Below, piece after piece: positions 1 to 11,180 of a stretch of DNA of 64,000 bases. This DNA is from Salticus scenicus (Eukaryota > Arthropoda > Arachnida > Araneae > Salticidae). Position 1 is the stretch's first letter; every line of letters begins with the position of its first letter. The stretch is taken from the NCBI GenBank assembly GCA_963930645.1, contig OZ005661.1, positions 197,268,532 to 197,332,531 of the forward strand. Reading direction: 5' to 3'. The notes below the pieces were generated by a model. It searched no databases, was not told where the DNA came from, and worked only from the letters and a program-made list of their open reading frames with translations. A program made the position numbers and the translations under genes.

Positions 1-500
1 AGCGATTTTGCGAAATTCGCCTCCCAAGGGGGGGTGGGAGGGGAAGACCTAATTTCACAAAAACTGTCATATCTCAGAGAAAAAAACAGATATCTGTAAA
101 ATTTTTGCATTAAAACATAGCTAACACAAATGCCTAAAAATCAATTTCTGGAATTTTGGAAATTCGATCCACAAGAGGGGGTGCGTGGCAAAATGTGATT
201 TCACATGCGCAAAAAGTGATTTCTTAAAAACATTCATATCTCAAAGAAAAAAACAGATATACGTGAGATTTTTGTTTCATAATATAGCTAACATAAATAC
301 CTAAAAACCAATTTCTGGAATTTTAGAAATTCGGCCCCTAAGGGGGTACAGGGGGCAAAACGTGATTTCACAAAAACCTTTATATCTCAAAGAAAAAAAC
401 AGATATCCGTAAAATTTTTGCTTTAAAATATAGCTAACACGAATACCTCAAAACTAATTTTTGCAATTTTAGAAATTCAGTCCCCAAGGGGAGGGGAAGG
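1..500. repeat. Tandem repeat, about 3 units of 146-167 bp
   Basis: The segment starting with GAAATTCG and a G-rich run recurs at 13, 159, 326 and 472, giving periods of 146, 167 and 146 bp. Each unit has the G-rich run, then a stretch around ATCTCA and a stretch around ATAGCTAACA. The second unit is longer because of an extra 20 bp or so near 205-230. No protein is encoded. The array is cut by the window start. It resembles in style the block at 1650-2490, and both may belong to one repeat-rich Helitron-like element (inference). Confidence 0.85.
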
Positions 501-1390
501 AAGGAAAACACATTCTCTATATTTTATCTTCTATATAATAATATAGATATTTCTTATATAATAAAGTTTAAAAATAATTATTTTAATTTTTAATTGTTGC
601 CAAAAAAATTTACGAGTTGATTTATTTTTAGACATATAATGTAATATATTTTCACGAGAATGGTAAAAGAAATATTAAATAATAAATTTGCTTAGGCTAT
701 GACAAAATGACGTCATTATCAAAATTGAATATTAATAATAAAAATCCAACATATTTCTTCAAATTTTGTTCCGTAATCTTTTATAACATACCACAATTTT
801 AGATTTTTTTTAATAGCGTTTTTATTTATTTATTGGCGCGTATACGTTTGGCATGAAAGCTAATTCAGCATTATATTCAGAATTACTTATTCATAATGTA
901 GGGTAATTTTTTTAATTTTGATGCTAAAGTAGATACGACATTTTTCGCCAAGGAGTCTACTTTTGGGATAGCCACTTTAAGCCAAGTAGCCCATAAACAA
1001 ATAAATTATAAAATATTGAGGGAAAAAAACAAAGGCTAGAAAGAAAGAAACAGAAACAAACCTCATAAATTATGTATTTTTGTTTAAAATGGTGACAAAA
1101 ATTCAAAAGTCACCAAGGGGAGCTATAATAAGCCTGTACCACGATAAGGATAAATAAATATTTATTTATTTTTCTATATACGAACCACTGTTAACTAACT
1201 ATGAAATGCATATAGCCACAAAAAGTGAGTTGTTTTTCATAGTTCATTGTAATGTTATATTTCACGTGAAATTGCTGTCAGTTTATGGTCGACCGGAAAA
1301 ATCGAATAAATATAGGAAATAACGTAAAAGTAAATATTATGTACAGTACGCATAGTAATTAATCATATGTAATTAATATTCAAATGTAAA
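501..1390. other. AT-rich stretch with a diverged R3 repeat piece
   Basis: No gene seen. Positions about 590-740 (TTGTTGCC, then ACGAGTT, then GACGTCATTATCA) match the internal part of the R3 repeats at 27.3 kb and 33.7 kb, so this is a diverged R3 fragment. The rest is unassigned AT-rich DNA. Confidence 0.5.
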
Positions 1391-1625
1391 AGGGCTACTT
1401 CATTTTTTTTTCGATACTGTCTGTTTCGAAATTGTTATCGGATAAGTACAAAAGTGAAAGCCCGCTGGTATGGCATTGTCGCATGCAATAGCGACAAACA
1501 CCCGAAGTGAGCTTTTGAGCAATTTCAATGAATTTTATTTTTATTTTTTTATCTATAAAGCGATATAGAAAAGAATTTTCTTTAAATATAATTACCAGCC
1601 AAGCGGGTAAAATTTGTCCGAAGAA
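1391..1625 (+). mobile_element. Degenerate Helitron-like 3' end
   Basis: The segment ending near 1590-1620 (ATAATTACCAGCCAAGCGGG) closely resembles the terminus at 2705-2737 (ATAATGACCAGCGAAGCGGG) but lacks a clean CTAG end. It is probably an older copy of the same terminus. No coding capacity was recognised. Confidence 0.35.
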
Positions 1626-1649
1626 ATCCATAGGAGCTGAGGTCACAAA

Positions 1650-2490
1650 TTTTAGTGTGTGGCTTTTTTACGTGTATCCAACATCCACTGCAACCGGATT
1701 TTGAGAATTTCCCAATTTTACCTCCTTAAGGAAGGGAGAGCAATAAAGACGATTCCAAGCATAACATTGCTTAAAATTATCACAGTAAGATTAATTTTTA
1801 TGTGTGGGTTGATTATGCATTCTCAACACGCACTATCAAGTAATTTTACGAAATTTCCCTCTGCCTCCCTCCTTTAAGGGTGGAGTGGGGGCAAAAACAA
1901 GTTTTTAAGAGTAACTCTGTTCCAAAGTACCTCAGGAAAGCGATATTTTGATATGTCGGTTGGTTACGCGTACTCAACACGCACACTACAAAGGGGTTTT
2001 GTGAATTTCCACCCTACCGGTCTTTTGGGAGGGCAGGTGGGGACAAAAAAATGTATCCATGTATAACTCTGCACTAAATTACCTTAGGAAGGAGATTTTT
2101 GATGTGTGGGTCGGTTATATGTATATCTAACTCATAGTATAAAGAGATTTTGCAAAATTCCCTCCGCCGTCTCTCCTTCATGTGCAGGGGGGGGGACACG
2201 TTTTAAAACATAATTCTTTTTCAAATAATCTCAGGATCTCGATTTTTTTAATGTCTGGTTAGGTATGCGTATGCAAGATGCACTATAAAGGTATTTTGCG
2301 AAATTATCCCCTTCTCTTCTGGGGCTGGCGGGGGCAAAAAACAAGCTTAAATATACTTCAGATTAACTTAGAATGATGAATTTTGATGAGTGGGTGTTGA
2401 TTAAGTGTACGCAATATGCACTTTGATGGGAGGAAAGTTTGCGAAACTTTCAACATTACCCGTGAGGGAGGGGGAGTAAAAATTAGGTAC
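1650..2490. repeat. Tandem repeat, about 6 units of 140-150 bp
   Basis: Units begin at about 1657, 1802, 1953, 2103, 2250 and 2388. Each has a segment like TGTGGGTTGGTTATGCGTA, then ACTCAACACGCACTATAAAG, then a GAAATTTCCC motif, a pyrimidine/purine-rich run and a G-run. Units differ by many substitutions, so the array is old. The block ends just before a Helitron-like terminus at 2737. Confidence 0.85.
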
Positions 2491-2737
2491 GGTACTGCCG
2501 AAGGCATTGGGGCTTGAGATTCAAAAAGTGTGGGGAGGCGGAAAACTGCTGCCGAAGGTAACGGGAACTTTAACTTACATTTTGACTGATTCCTTTCTTT
2601 CTTTATTTTTTCTTTCCTTTTTTTTTCTTTTTTTTTTTTTTTTTTTTTTTTTTTGAGATTTTTTTTATTATTAATGATATGAAATATTGAGAATTCATTT
2701 CGATATAATGACCAGCGAAGCGGGCAAAGCCTGCTAG
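2491..2737 (+). mobile_element. Helitron-like 3' terminus (CTAG end)
   Basis: After a poly(T) tract (about 2626-2654) the sequence ends AGCGGGCAAAGCCTGCTAG followed by T. The GC-rich GCGGGC...GCCTGC can form a small hairpin and the end is CTAG before T, as known for Helitrons. The tandem repeats at 1650-2490 may be its body. The 5' end was not located. Confidence 0.5.
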
Positions 2738-2943
2738 TTTGGTTATAAAATCTATGTGTGTATATAGCTTTAATATCCTAAAAATATGATATTCTCATTA
2801 AACTTCTTATTTTCGATAGAAGTAGACTTTTCTTTTATTGATGAACTGATTATATTTGTTTTATTATATATAAGAAAAATGTTCGCTTAATAAATATGAT
2901 TTTGAATGCAATATTTATTGAAGACTTTTTGAATAATAATACA

Positions 2944-3495
2944 GGGTAGACCAAAACTCCGTGACATATTTTAAAATTTAATAAGGAATCAGTTTGCGCA
3001 CGACAATACTTACGATGAACAAAATTAGTTTAAGAAAATAAAATAAAATGAAGTAAAACTTAAAAAAAAAAAAAAAATAGTTCCAGATTTTTCTCATAGA
3101 TGGCAGTGTATCTTAAAATCATCAAGAAAACACATTAAAAACGCAAAGCAAGTTAAAAAAAAAAAAAAGAAAGAAAGAAAGAAAGAACATTGCGAACGCA
3201 TAAATTGAATTTGATACTGTTTGGATGAAATTAGAATTATAAAGGGTGCGTATGTTGAAATATTTTTGTGTAGGTCATAAAATAAATGCACTTCAATTGC
3301 TTAGTTTGCAATTTTTTTAAAGTACAACGCCATCTATGAACAAAATTCGGAGCTAATTTTATTATTAGTATTGGCATTAGTATTCATTTAAAGAAAACAT
3401 TTCACCGCAAAAAGCATTTTAGTACAAACCGCACTTTTGTAGGTCAATTATTTGATTTAATATTAAAATGTATAATATGTCAGGTACATTTAGCC
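2944..3495. mobile_element. Degenerate inverted-repeat element, mariner-like
   Basis: Two imperfect inverted pairs are visible. TCATAGATGGCAGTGTATCTT (3093-3115 area) pairs with the reverse complement of AAGTACAACGCCATCTATGA (3320-3340 area). An outer GTGACATATTTTAAAATTTA pairs with a similar end near 3480. The right arm holds GTACAAACCGCAC, which echoes the mariner-type element at 40 kb. Strongly decayed, no ORF. Confidence 0.35.
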
Positions 3496-3819
3496 CAGCA
3501 TGTATGCTTAAAACACTTATTTGCCGTTTGTTTAGTCAACAAACGATGTTTACTATGTTAGTTTATTGTTTCGTTTGTTTTGCAACTTGTTAATTAATAA
3601 ATTTTGTTTTCTTCAAATATTTGTATTTCAATATATATATATATACTCAAAAAAATATGAGTATTGTCATACGTATATCTTTTTATTATGAAGAAAAATA
3701 ACACGGTTCAGCAAAAACAGACAAACTTTTTATGTTGCAGATTTACCATTGAATCTGACACCATTAAAGTAAACTTGTTGGAGGAAAATACTTAAATTTC
3801 TTTTATGATTTTCCCTTTT

Positions 3820-3896
3820 TACTTTCTCTTACCCATAGGATCGAGAAAGTATTGTTTTAGGGTCAAATTTTCGAACATGAGTTTTTGTTATATTTA
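3820..3896 (+). mobile_element. R1 (Helentron-like) copy A, left part
   Basis: This is the 5' end of repeat family R1 (TACTTTCTCTTACCC, then GAGAAAGTATTG, then TTTTAGGGTCAAATTTTCGA). It stops at a TA dinucleotide where a Tc1-type element is inserted and resumes at 5586. Copy B at 9812 shows the same sequence uninterrupted. Confidence 0.75.
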
Positions 3897-3906
3897 CAGT
3901 AAGCGA

Positions 3907-3946
<40 letters not shown>

Positions 3947-5585
3947 CCGCACTATGATATTTTTTATTTTTCTTCCTGTAATCGCTAATTTTATTGTTTC
4001 AAAAGTAAATTTTTGAACAGATTTTATTACACTGTGTTCCGCGTGCAATTTAGGATTGAGCCGAGTGTTAAAAGCAAAATACAGTTGTTCGGAAATATTT
4101 AATTTTAGAAAGTATTTCAAAAATGATAAGAATAAGGCAATTAACGATGCCACAAAAAATATTAATTTTAGAGCGAAAATCAAAAATATATTTTAATACG
4201 TGGAATTTCAAAATTCTTAAATGTTAACAAAATATTAGTGATCTGTTTTTAGCAAGTCATAATATTTTTTGGCTGTTAAAACTGCACATTTGTCCTTAGG
4301 CGGCTACGTTACTCATCCAGTCGAGATGACTGAAAGTTAAAAAGCCAGCGCTCAAAAAATCAGTTTGTATTACATTTAGAACATAGCAGGGATTGAGAAA
4401 AAGTGTTTAGTAACATAATTTATCTAAATACAGTGAAATAACAATTAAACAAAGCAGGTTTAATTGCTAGAAAATCTGAAAAAATTCATTCCTAACGAAA
4501 AAAATTAGAAAACCAGTACATTAAAGGGTTAAAAAATTAAAAAATGATCAATTAATTATTGGGCTGAAGTTGTTCTCTCTGATGAGTAAAGTTTAACTTA
4601 TTTCGAACAGACAGAAACAAGTAGATCTGATCACGAAAATGTGACTGACCTAATGAAAATCGCACTTTTAAAACAATGACATATTCACCGTACATTACGA
4701 TACGAAAATGTATACTTTTTCGGTGAGTTTGACAAATTTTCATGTTCAAGTGATCAATTTACCCGAAATAAAACTTGGCCAATAAAATAATTGATATCTG
4801 ACCGACTACTTTGGGGGTATTTCAGACTCTTCCATAATCAGCATTTCAAGATGAAAATGCGCCTTTTTATATAGCACTTGTGATACATTTATTTGATTCA
4901 AGTTGTTAAAATTACTTATCCATTCTCATAAGCATCTATAATTTTGTAAGTTAGCGTATATTTTTTTACCTAAAATTAAATCTCACAAAGAATATCGTAG
5001 GATTTCTTTATTAGACCTGAATATTGTCCTAATCTCAAGCCTCTCGAAAATGTTTAGTCTATAAAAGAGGGTGGGGATTAGAAATTTGTAGCCTACAACT
5101 TTGAAAGAACTAGAAAAAAATATTTATGATATTTTGCACATGAGTTTCATGTTAAAAACCGTATAATACTATACCATTGTGCATTAAAGCAGTAATTCCA
5201 TATAAAGGCGGAATTACTCAATCCATAATACATATTTTTATTAAATAATTGCTTAGACCTAACAAACAAATACTTTTACTTCATACATTAACATAGCACT
5301 TGTTTATTTCATATAATAAAACATGATAGAAGACAAAGTATATGTATATTATATTACGTTTAAAAAGAAAATTTTATGTGGATTTTTATTAAATGCTTCG
5401 TAGAGTGTAATAAAACGAATTATTAAATCGAAAATGTACATAAGTATCATGACTTCCGTATTATACAAACATAACAGTTTTATTCGTTGCAATTATTAGT
5501 TTTTAAATTATTACAAACCCAAAAGGTATAAGTCAATTTTTCTGCAGTCTGGCTTTTTTTTTTTTTTTTTTTTCGTCGCTTAGTG
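3897..5585 (+). mobile_element. Degenerate Tc1-type transposon (1.7 kb)
   Basis: The ends are inverted: CAGTAAGCGACAAAA at 3897 and the reverse complement of CACTAAGCGACGAAAA at 5585. They are flanked by TA on both sides (3895-3896 and 5586-5587). Joining the flanks across one TA restores the R1 sequence seen uninterrupted in copy B near 9890, which is an empty-site test. Size and TA target are as expected for Tc1/mariner. The inside carries a broken transposase (separate entry). A 38-base poly(A) tract lies just inside the left end (3908-3945). Confidence 0.85.
4440..5057 (+). pseudogene. Tc1-type transposase remnant (DDE)
   Basis: Family role: cuts and rejoins DNA at TIRs, using a catalytic D, D and E. 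Three family blocks can be read in different frames. At 4560-4586 the translation is WAEVVLSDE, matching the W..VvfSDE block, with the first D at 4581-4583. At 4841-4876 it is AFQDENAPFYIA, matching FQQDNAPCHTA, with the second D at 4850-4852. At 5010-5054 it is IRPEYCPNLKPLENV, matching SPDLNPLENVW, with E at 5046-5048. A GLIARKSEK-like piece near 4458 fits the linker ahead of the first block. The second and third blocks are 196 nt apart, where D to E is about 34 residues (about 105 nt) in Tc1 proteins, so about 90 nt has probably been inserted. Stops follow each block, so it is inactive. Confidence 0.75.
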
Positions 5586-5914
5586 TACATGTTCTGATGT
5601 CCCCTGAATACGAAAATCATGTTTTTTAGCGAATGGTCTGTGTGTCTGTATGTGTGTCTGTTTTACGCATATCTCAAGAACAAATAGTAACAGAAATTCC
5701 AAACTCGGTATTCTAAATGTGTATCATATAGGGGTGCTACAGTAAAGTTTTCATTGAGATGAAGCAAATGGTTCGTGTACAGGGACACTCAAAAATCTTG
5801 AAATACAGTACGTCTATGGGGGAAATTGCAGGTAAGTGGATTTTAACATCTATACACTGCACTACACCAAATGAAAGGAATATATATTTTTTGTAATAGA
5901 GATAGTCAATTGGG

Positions 5915-5950
<36 letters not shown>

Positions 5951-6515
5951 GAAGAGCCTCGCCTCCCCCCCCCCCTCGAGGGGAGTAAATTTTTATGATG
6001 GGTATCTTTCAAAAGAGCTCGCCAATACCTTTAAAACGAATGGTTGCACCATCGATCTGCGACAATTTAAAATAAAGTTATCGATTTGTTACGTTTTTAA
6101 GCTTTTTTTTTTTTTTTTTCTTTTTTTTTTTCTTACGTAATATTGAGAATAAATTAAATTTTTTTTTTTTTTTTCGATATTTAGATTTATACTATTTCTC
6201 TAATATGGAAATCGTCTCTGCTATCATAAAAGATAATTTTTTTAAATAATAATTTTAATAAATTATTTTTAAAAAACAGAATTATTCTTTAATAACCGAA
6301 TTAAATTCTATATAAATGTAGGTGCATTAATGAAACGGGGGATTGAGGGGAGACACAGAACTAATTATCACATAAAACTCTTCCGAAGCCTAATTTGAAT
6401 TGTTTTAACATAGGTTTACATAACAGTACTCGTTATCTTACCTCTTAATCTCCAACCTGTTTTTATAGTATTAAATTTCAGGGAAAGAGAAAGTCGTGTG
6501 TGTGATACACCAGAT
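5586..6515 (+). mobile_element. R1 (Helentron-like) copy A, right part
   Basis: Continuation of copy A after the Tc1 insertion. It contains the segments shared with copy B: CCCCTGAATACGAAAATCATG, TCTCAAGAACAAATAGT, GTGTACAGGGACACTCAAAA, the G/C-rich block near 5960, and the 3' end GAGAAAGTCGTGTG...ACACCAGATT. Compared with copy B it lacks about 450 bp in the middle (around 6290). No coding capacity. Confidence 0.8.
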
Positions 6516-6613
6516 TATTTTTTTTATTTTATTTAACGATTCATTTAAATTTATATAAATAACCGTTAATTATTAAATGTTCTTAAAGTTGAGTGGAGTC
6601 ACTTCAGATTTCA

Positions 6614-6614
<1 letters not shown>

Positions 6615-6656
<42 letters not shown>
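6615..6656. repeat. (TA)n microsatellite
   Basis: An uninterrupted TA dinucleotide run of about 42 bp, immediately left of the composite minisatellite. Confidence 0.95.
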
Positions 6657-6660
<4 letters not shown>

Positions 6661-8512
6661 GTGCTAGAGGGCTATTTCAGTCGGTACAGTTGTCGAATTT
6701 TTATAGGTCACTCTTAATTAGTGCTAGAGGCCTATTTCAGTCGGTTTATTGAATGGGGATTTATTGAATGAAGTCCCCCCAAGGCACAACTTTGGCATGA
6801 GTCCCCCCCCCCAGGCCCAACTTTGACATGAGTCCCCCCCAAGGTACCCCTATTTCAGTCGGTACAGCGTTGTCGAATTTTTATACGTCACTCTTAATTA
6901 GTGCTAGAGGCCTATTTCAGTCGGTTTATTGAATGGGGATTTATTGAATGAAGTCCCCCCAAGGCACAACTTTGACATGAGTCCCCCCCAAGGTACCCCT
7001 ATTTCAGTCGGTACAGCGTTGTCGAATTTTTATAATACACTCTTAATTAGTGCTAGAGGCCTATTTCAGTCGGTTTATTGAATGGGGATTTATTGAATGA
7101 AGTCCCCCCCAGGCCCAACTTTGACATGAGTCCCCCCCAAGGTGCCCCTATTTCAGTCGGTACATCGTTGTCGAATTTTTATAATACACTCTTAATAGTG
7201 CTAAGGGCCTATTTCAGTCGGTTTATTGAATGGAGATTTATTGAATGAAGTCCCCCCAAGGCACAACTTTGACATGAGTCCCCCCACAGGCCCAACTTTG
7301 ACATGAGTCCCCCCCAAGGTACCCCTATTTCAGTCGGTACAGCGTTGTCGAATTTTTATAATACACTCTTAATTAGTGCTAGAGGCCTATTTCAGTCGGT
7401 TTATTGAATGGGGATTTATTGAATGAAGTCCCCCCCCAAGGCCCAACTTTGACATGAGTCCCCCCCAAAGTACCCCTATTTCAGTCGGTACAGCGTTGTC
7501 GAATTTTTATAATACACTCATAATAGTGCTAAGGCCTATTTCAGTCGGTTTATTGAATGGGGATTTATTGAATGAAGTCCCCCCAAGGCACAACTTTGAC
7601 ATGAGTCCCCCCACAGGCCCAACTTTGACATGAGTCCCCCCCAAGGTACACCTATTTCAGTCGGTACAGCGTTGTCGAATTTTTATAATACACTCTTAAT
7701 AGTGCTAAGGGCCTATTTCAGTCGGTTTATTGAATGGGGATTTATTGAATGAAGTCCCCCCAAGGCACAACTTTGACATGAGTCCCCCCACAGGCCCAAC
7801 TTTGACATGAGTCCCCCCCAAGGTACCTCTATTTCAGTCGGTACAGCGTTGTCGAATTTTTATAATACACTCTTAATTAGTGCTAGAGGCCTATTTCAGT
7901 CGGTTTATTGAATGGGGATTTATTGAATGAAGTCCCCCCAAAGGCACAACTTTGACATGAGTCCCCCCCAATGTACCCCTATTTCAGTCGGTACAGCGTT
8001 GTCGAATTTTTATAATACACTCATAATAGTGCTAAGGCCTATTTCAGTCGGTTTATTGAATGGGGATTTATTGAATGAAGTCCCCCCAAGGCACAACTTT
8101 GACATGAGTCCCCCCACAGGCCCAACTTTGACATGAGTCCCCCCCAAGGTACCCCTATTTCAGTCGGTACAGCGTTGTCGAATTTTTATAATACACTCTT
8201 AATAGTGCTAAGGGCCTATTTCAGTCGGTTTATTAAATGGGTATTTATTGAATGAAGTCTCCCCAAGGCACAACATTGACATGAGTCCCCCCCAGGCCCA
8301 ACTTTGACATGAGTCCCCCCCCCAAGTTACAACTTTGACATGAGTCCCCCCAAGGCCCAACTTTGACATGAGTCCCCCCCAGGCCCAACTTTGACATGAG
8401 TCCCCCCAAGGCCCAACTTTGACATGAGTCCCCCCAAGGTAAAACTTTGACATGAGTCCCCCCCCCAAGGCACACCTTTGACATGAGTCCCCCCCAAGGC
8501 ACACCTCCCCCT
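6661..8512. repeat. Composite minisatellite, units of about 149 and 177 bp
   Basis: The block starting GTGCTAGAGGCCTATTTCAG recurs at 6661, 6721, 6901, 7050, 7198, 7376, 7526, 7702, 7880, 8029 and 8205. Intervals are about 149 or 177 bp. The difference is the number of 28-30 bp subunits (CAACTTTGACATGAGTCCCC plus a short linker), one or two per unit. In the last unit the subunit is amplified to about eight copies. CCTATTTCAGTCGGT occurs twice per unit. The minus-strand ORFs here are translations of the repeat and are not credible genes. It abuts the Helitron fragment at 8513. Confidence 0.95.
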
Positions 8513-8716
8513 CATTGGGAAAAAGAGAAAAAACTTTGTTTCGCGGCTATAAGACAGTTTGGACTTCCAACGTTATTTGTTACAGTATCTCCAGCTGAAA
8601 CACATTGGTTTGATTTAATGAAAACTTTATCAAGGAAATTAGATCGTCACAAATTAACTAAAGAAGAATTTGTCGATATTAACAAGTTTAGCAGTAGGCC
8701 TCTGGCACTAAATTAA
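8513..8716 (+). pseudogene. Helitron Rep (Helitron_like_N) domain fragment
   Basis: The open frame reads HWEKEKKLCFAAIRQFG, then LPTLFVTVSPAETHW, then FDLMKTLSRKLD. It matches the N-terminal Helitron-like domain that precedes the rolling-circle nuclease. The hallmark is a PTxFvTxSpaExxW block after an AmIRQfG-like segment. Only about 67 residues remain, ending at a TAA at 8714-8716. The HUH motif, catalytic tyrosines and helicase are absent. The frame runs open into the minisatellite upstream, so the junction is a repeat boundary and not a start codon. It is probably a 5' and 3' truncated relic of an autonomous Helitron. Confidence 0.75.
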
Positions 8717-9385
8717 AATCTGTCAATGTCAGATTTTCATGTTTTAAATAATGAAATATAGTCGTGTCTGTACATTATTATTATTATTATTTTTATTTTT
8801 TTTGCGCATAGATATGCAGGTATGTAAATAATAATAATAATAACAGTAAACACTCTTATAACATCCATAACTTAAAATAACTTTGCAGATTATTATTATT
8901 ATTATTATTATTTTATTTTATTTTATTTTATTTTATTTTATTTTTTTTTATTTTTTTTTTTTATGATTACAATATAGTCTTAAATTGCAGGATTCCGTAT
9001 TTTATACATATTTTATATTTTTGTAATTGTTAATAGTAAATGAAATATTTTATTTTTAAATTATGTTTCTCTTTAACAAAAAGACAAAAAAAATCAGGTT
9101 CAGCAAATTTTTACCTTTTTTAACATGATAAAACTAAATGCTAAGCATGAAAAAGTACAAATACTCTTGAAACTGATATTTTCTAAAGAATAAAAAGTTT
9201 CAAAAGCATCAAATCAAAATAACAAAAATACGTAGTTTTCGGATATAGATACATACAAAGAAGAAACTTGTGACTAAACAACTTTATTTATTAAAAAAAA
9301 AAAAAAAAAAGTTGTTTGAAATTTTATTTTATTCTTTCTACAACTGTACAAGTAAAAGTCCCTTGGGCGTTTCTACCGTAACACT

Positions 9386-9420
<35 letters not shown>

Positions 9421-9719
9421 AATTCTTTTCTTTTTTTTTCCATATATCAAGCATATTTTGTTTCTCTGTTTCCCTCCTGTATTAAGTTTCATTTATTTAT
9501 TTTATTTCTTCATTTATTTGTTTCTTACTTTATTTTATTTTATTTTTTATTTTATTTTTTTACTGACATGTTGAAACTTTAACTTTTTAAATCTTAAACC
9601 CATTGCATTAAAAAAGAAAAGTTTTAACATTTCACTTTAAAGGAAGGCATTGGTGAGTAATGCATGTCTGTTGTTTATTTATTTATTTATTTTTTTTTTT
9701 TTTCGGTGGGGGGGGGGGG
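8717..9719. other. AT-rich, microsatellites and homopolymers only
   Basis: Contains (TTA)n and (TTTTA)n runs near 8778, 8888 and 8915, poly(A) tracts near 9291-9310 and 9390-9418, and a 16-base G run near 9707-9722. No gene recognised; the Lys- and Phe-rich ORFs come from the homopolymers. Confidence 0.7.
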
Positions 9720-9811
9720 GGGCAAATTTGAACTCATCCTTTCTCAAAGTTTCAATTAAAGTTTTAAAAGCGTTACATATATAGCCAAGTATTACGTATG
9801 TAATTATTTTT
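9720..9811. repeat. Array unit (left flank of R1 copy B)
   Basis: AATTTGAACTCATCCTTTCTC...ATATATAGCCAAGTATTAC...GTAATTATTTTT matches 11528-11620 and, more loosely, 11200-11280 and 11640-11700. R1 copy B is inserted at its right edge. Confidence 0.7.
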
Positions 9812-11180
9812 ACTTTCTCTTACCCATAAGGTAGACAAAGTATTATTTTAGGGTCAAATTTTCGAAAATGAGTTTTTGTTATATTTACATATTCTGAGGT
9901 CCCCTGAATACGAAAATCATGTTTTTAGCAAATGGTCTGTCTGTGTGTCTGTTATCAGCATGTCTCAAGAACAAATAGTGGCAGAAATTCCAAACTCGGT
10001 ATTCTAAATGTATATCATATAGGGATGCTATAGTAAGCTTTTTGTTGAGATAAAACAAATGGTTCGTGTACAGGGACACTCAAAAGTATTCATATACATT
10101 ACGTCTCTATGGGAGAAATTGCAGGTAAGTAGAGTTTAACATCTATAGACTGCACTAAACCAAACGAAACGAATATATATATATTTTAATAGACACAGTT
10201 AACAGGGGAAAAAATTTGTGTATGTAGGAGCCTCGCCTCCCCCCTCCAGGGGAGTAAATTTTCGTGATGGGTAACTATCAAAAGAGCTCGCCAATATCTT
10301 TAAAACGAATGGTTGAACCATCGATCTGCGATAATTTAAAATAAAGTTATCGACTTTTTTCATTTTTAACAAAAGAATTTTTTTTAATGTAATTTTGAGA
10401 ATAAATTCAACTTTTTTTGGATATTTACTGCCATACCATTTCTCTAATATGAAAATCGTCTGCATTATCATGGAAGATAATTCTTTTTAAATAATAATTT
10501 AAAAAAAAAATATTTTTACTGAGTGAATTTGTATAGGAAAAAACACACTAGTTATTTGTTGTTAATGGATGTGCTTTACTAATAATATTTTACTATTTCC
10601 AGAAAAGCTGTGCGGGAATTGTAATACATTTCTCATAGAGGTATGGAAAATAATGTATGTTTCAAGCAAAATATTCATCGCTTGTTTTTTGTATATTTAC
10701 ACGTTTTGAGGCTTTCTGATTACCGTTGTCAAGTTTTTTAACGTTTGATCTTTGTCTGTGTCTTTTAGAGTAACTTAAAAACGAATAATTTTAGGAGTTC
10801 TAAATGTTGTATTTTGAAGTTAATATAAGTTTGTTCCTGGAAAATTTTGATCAAGATTGATAAGTTTCAATGAATGGTGCGTGTGAAAATTGTCTGTATA
10901 ATTTTAAGTAAACTTTCAATTTTAATAACAGAATTAAATTCTATATAAATGTAGGTGCATTAATGAAACGGGGGGTTGAGGCGTGCGGTAGCCCCCCCCC
11001 TCCACACACACACATACACACTGAACTAATTATCATATAAAACTCTTCCGAGGCCTAATTTGAATTGTTTAACATAGGTTTGCATAACAGTACTCGTTAT
11101 CTTATCTCTTAATCTCCAACCTGTATTTATAGTATTAAATTTCAGGGTAAGAGAAAGTCGTGTGAGTGACACACCAGATT
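9812..11180 (+). mobile_element. R1 (Helentron/HINE-like) copy B, complete, 1.37 kb
   Basis: Boundaries come from comparing the filled site (9805/11181) with the empty site at 11609-11640. The 5' end is TACTTTCTCTTACCC. Near the 3' end is its inverted copy GGGTAAGAGAAAGT (11145-11158), followed by a hairpin GTGTG-AGTGA-CACAC (11160-11174) and then CAGATT. A terminal repeat at one end, a subterminal inverted copy at the other, a 3' hairpin and insertion in a T-run are the known layout of Helentrons and their non-autonomous HINEs. No protein is encoded. Class assignment is inference; family membership and ends are seen directly. Confidence 0.7.

Noticed and set aside
3863..4183. Minus-strand 106-codon ORF with a long Phe run
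   Set aside because: The Phe run is the poly(A) tract read on the other strand, and the ORF overlaps the Tc1 element with no family match.
6661..8205. Regular repeats considered as a CRISPR array
   Set aside because: Units are long tandem repeats without unique spacers, and the DNA is eukaryotic.
8208..8515. Three overlapping minus-strand ORFs with repeated LGGTHVKV-type peptides
   Set aside because: They are three frames of the 28-30 bp minisatellite; all frames stay open because the repeat lacks stops, so no coding signal.
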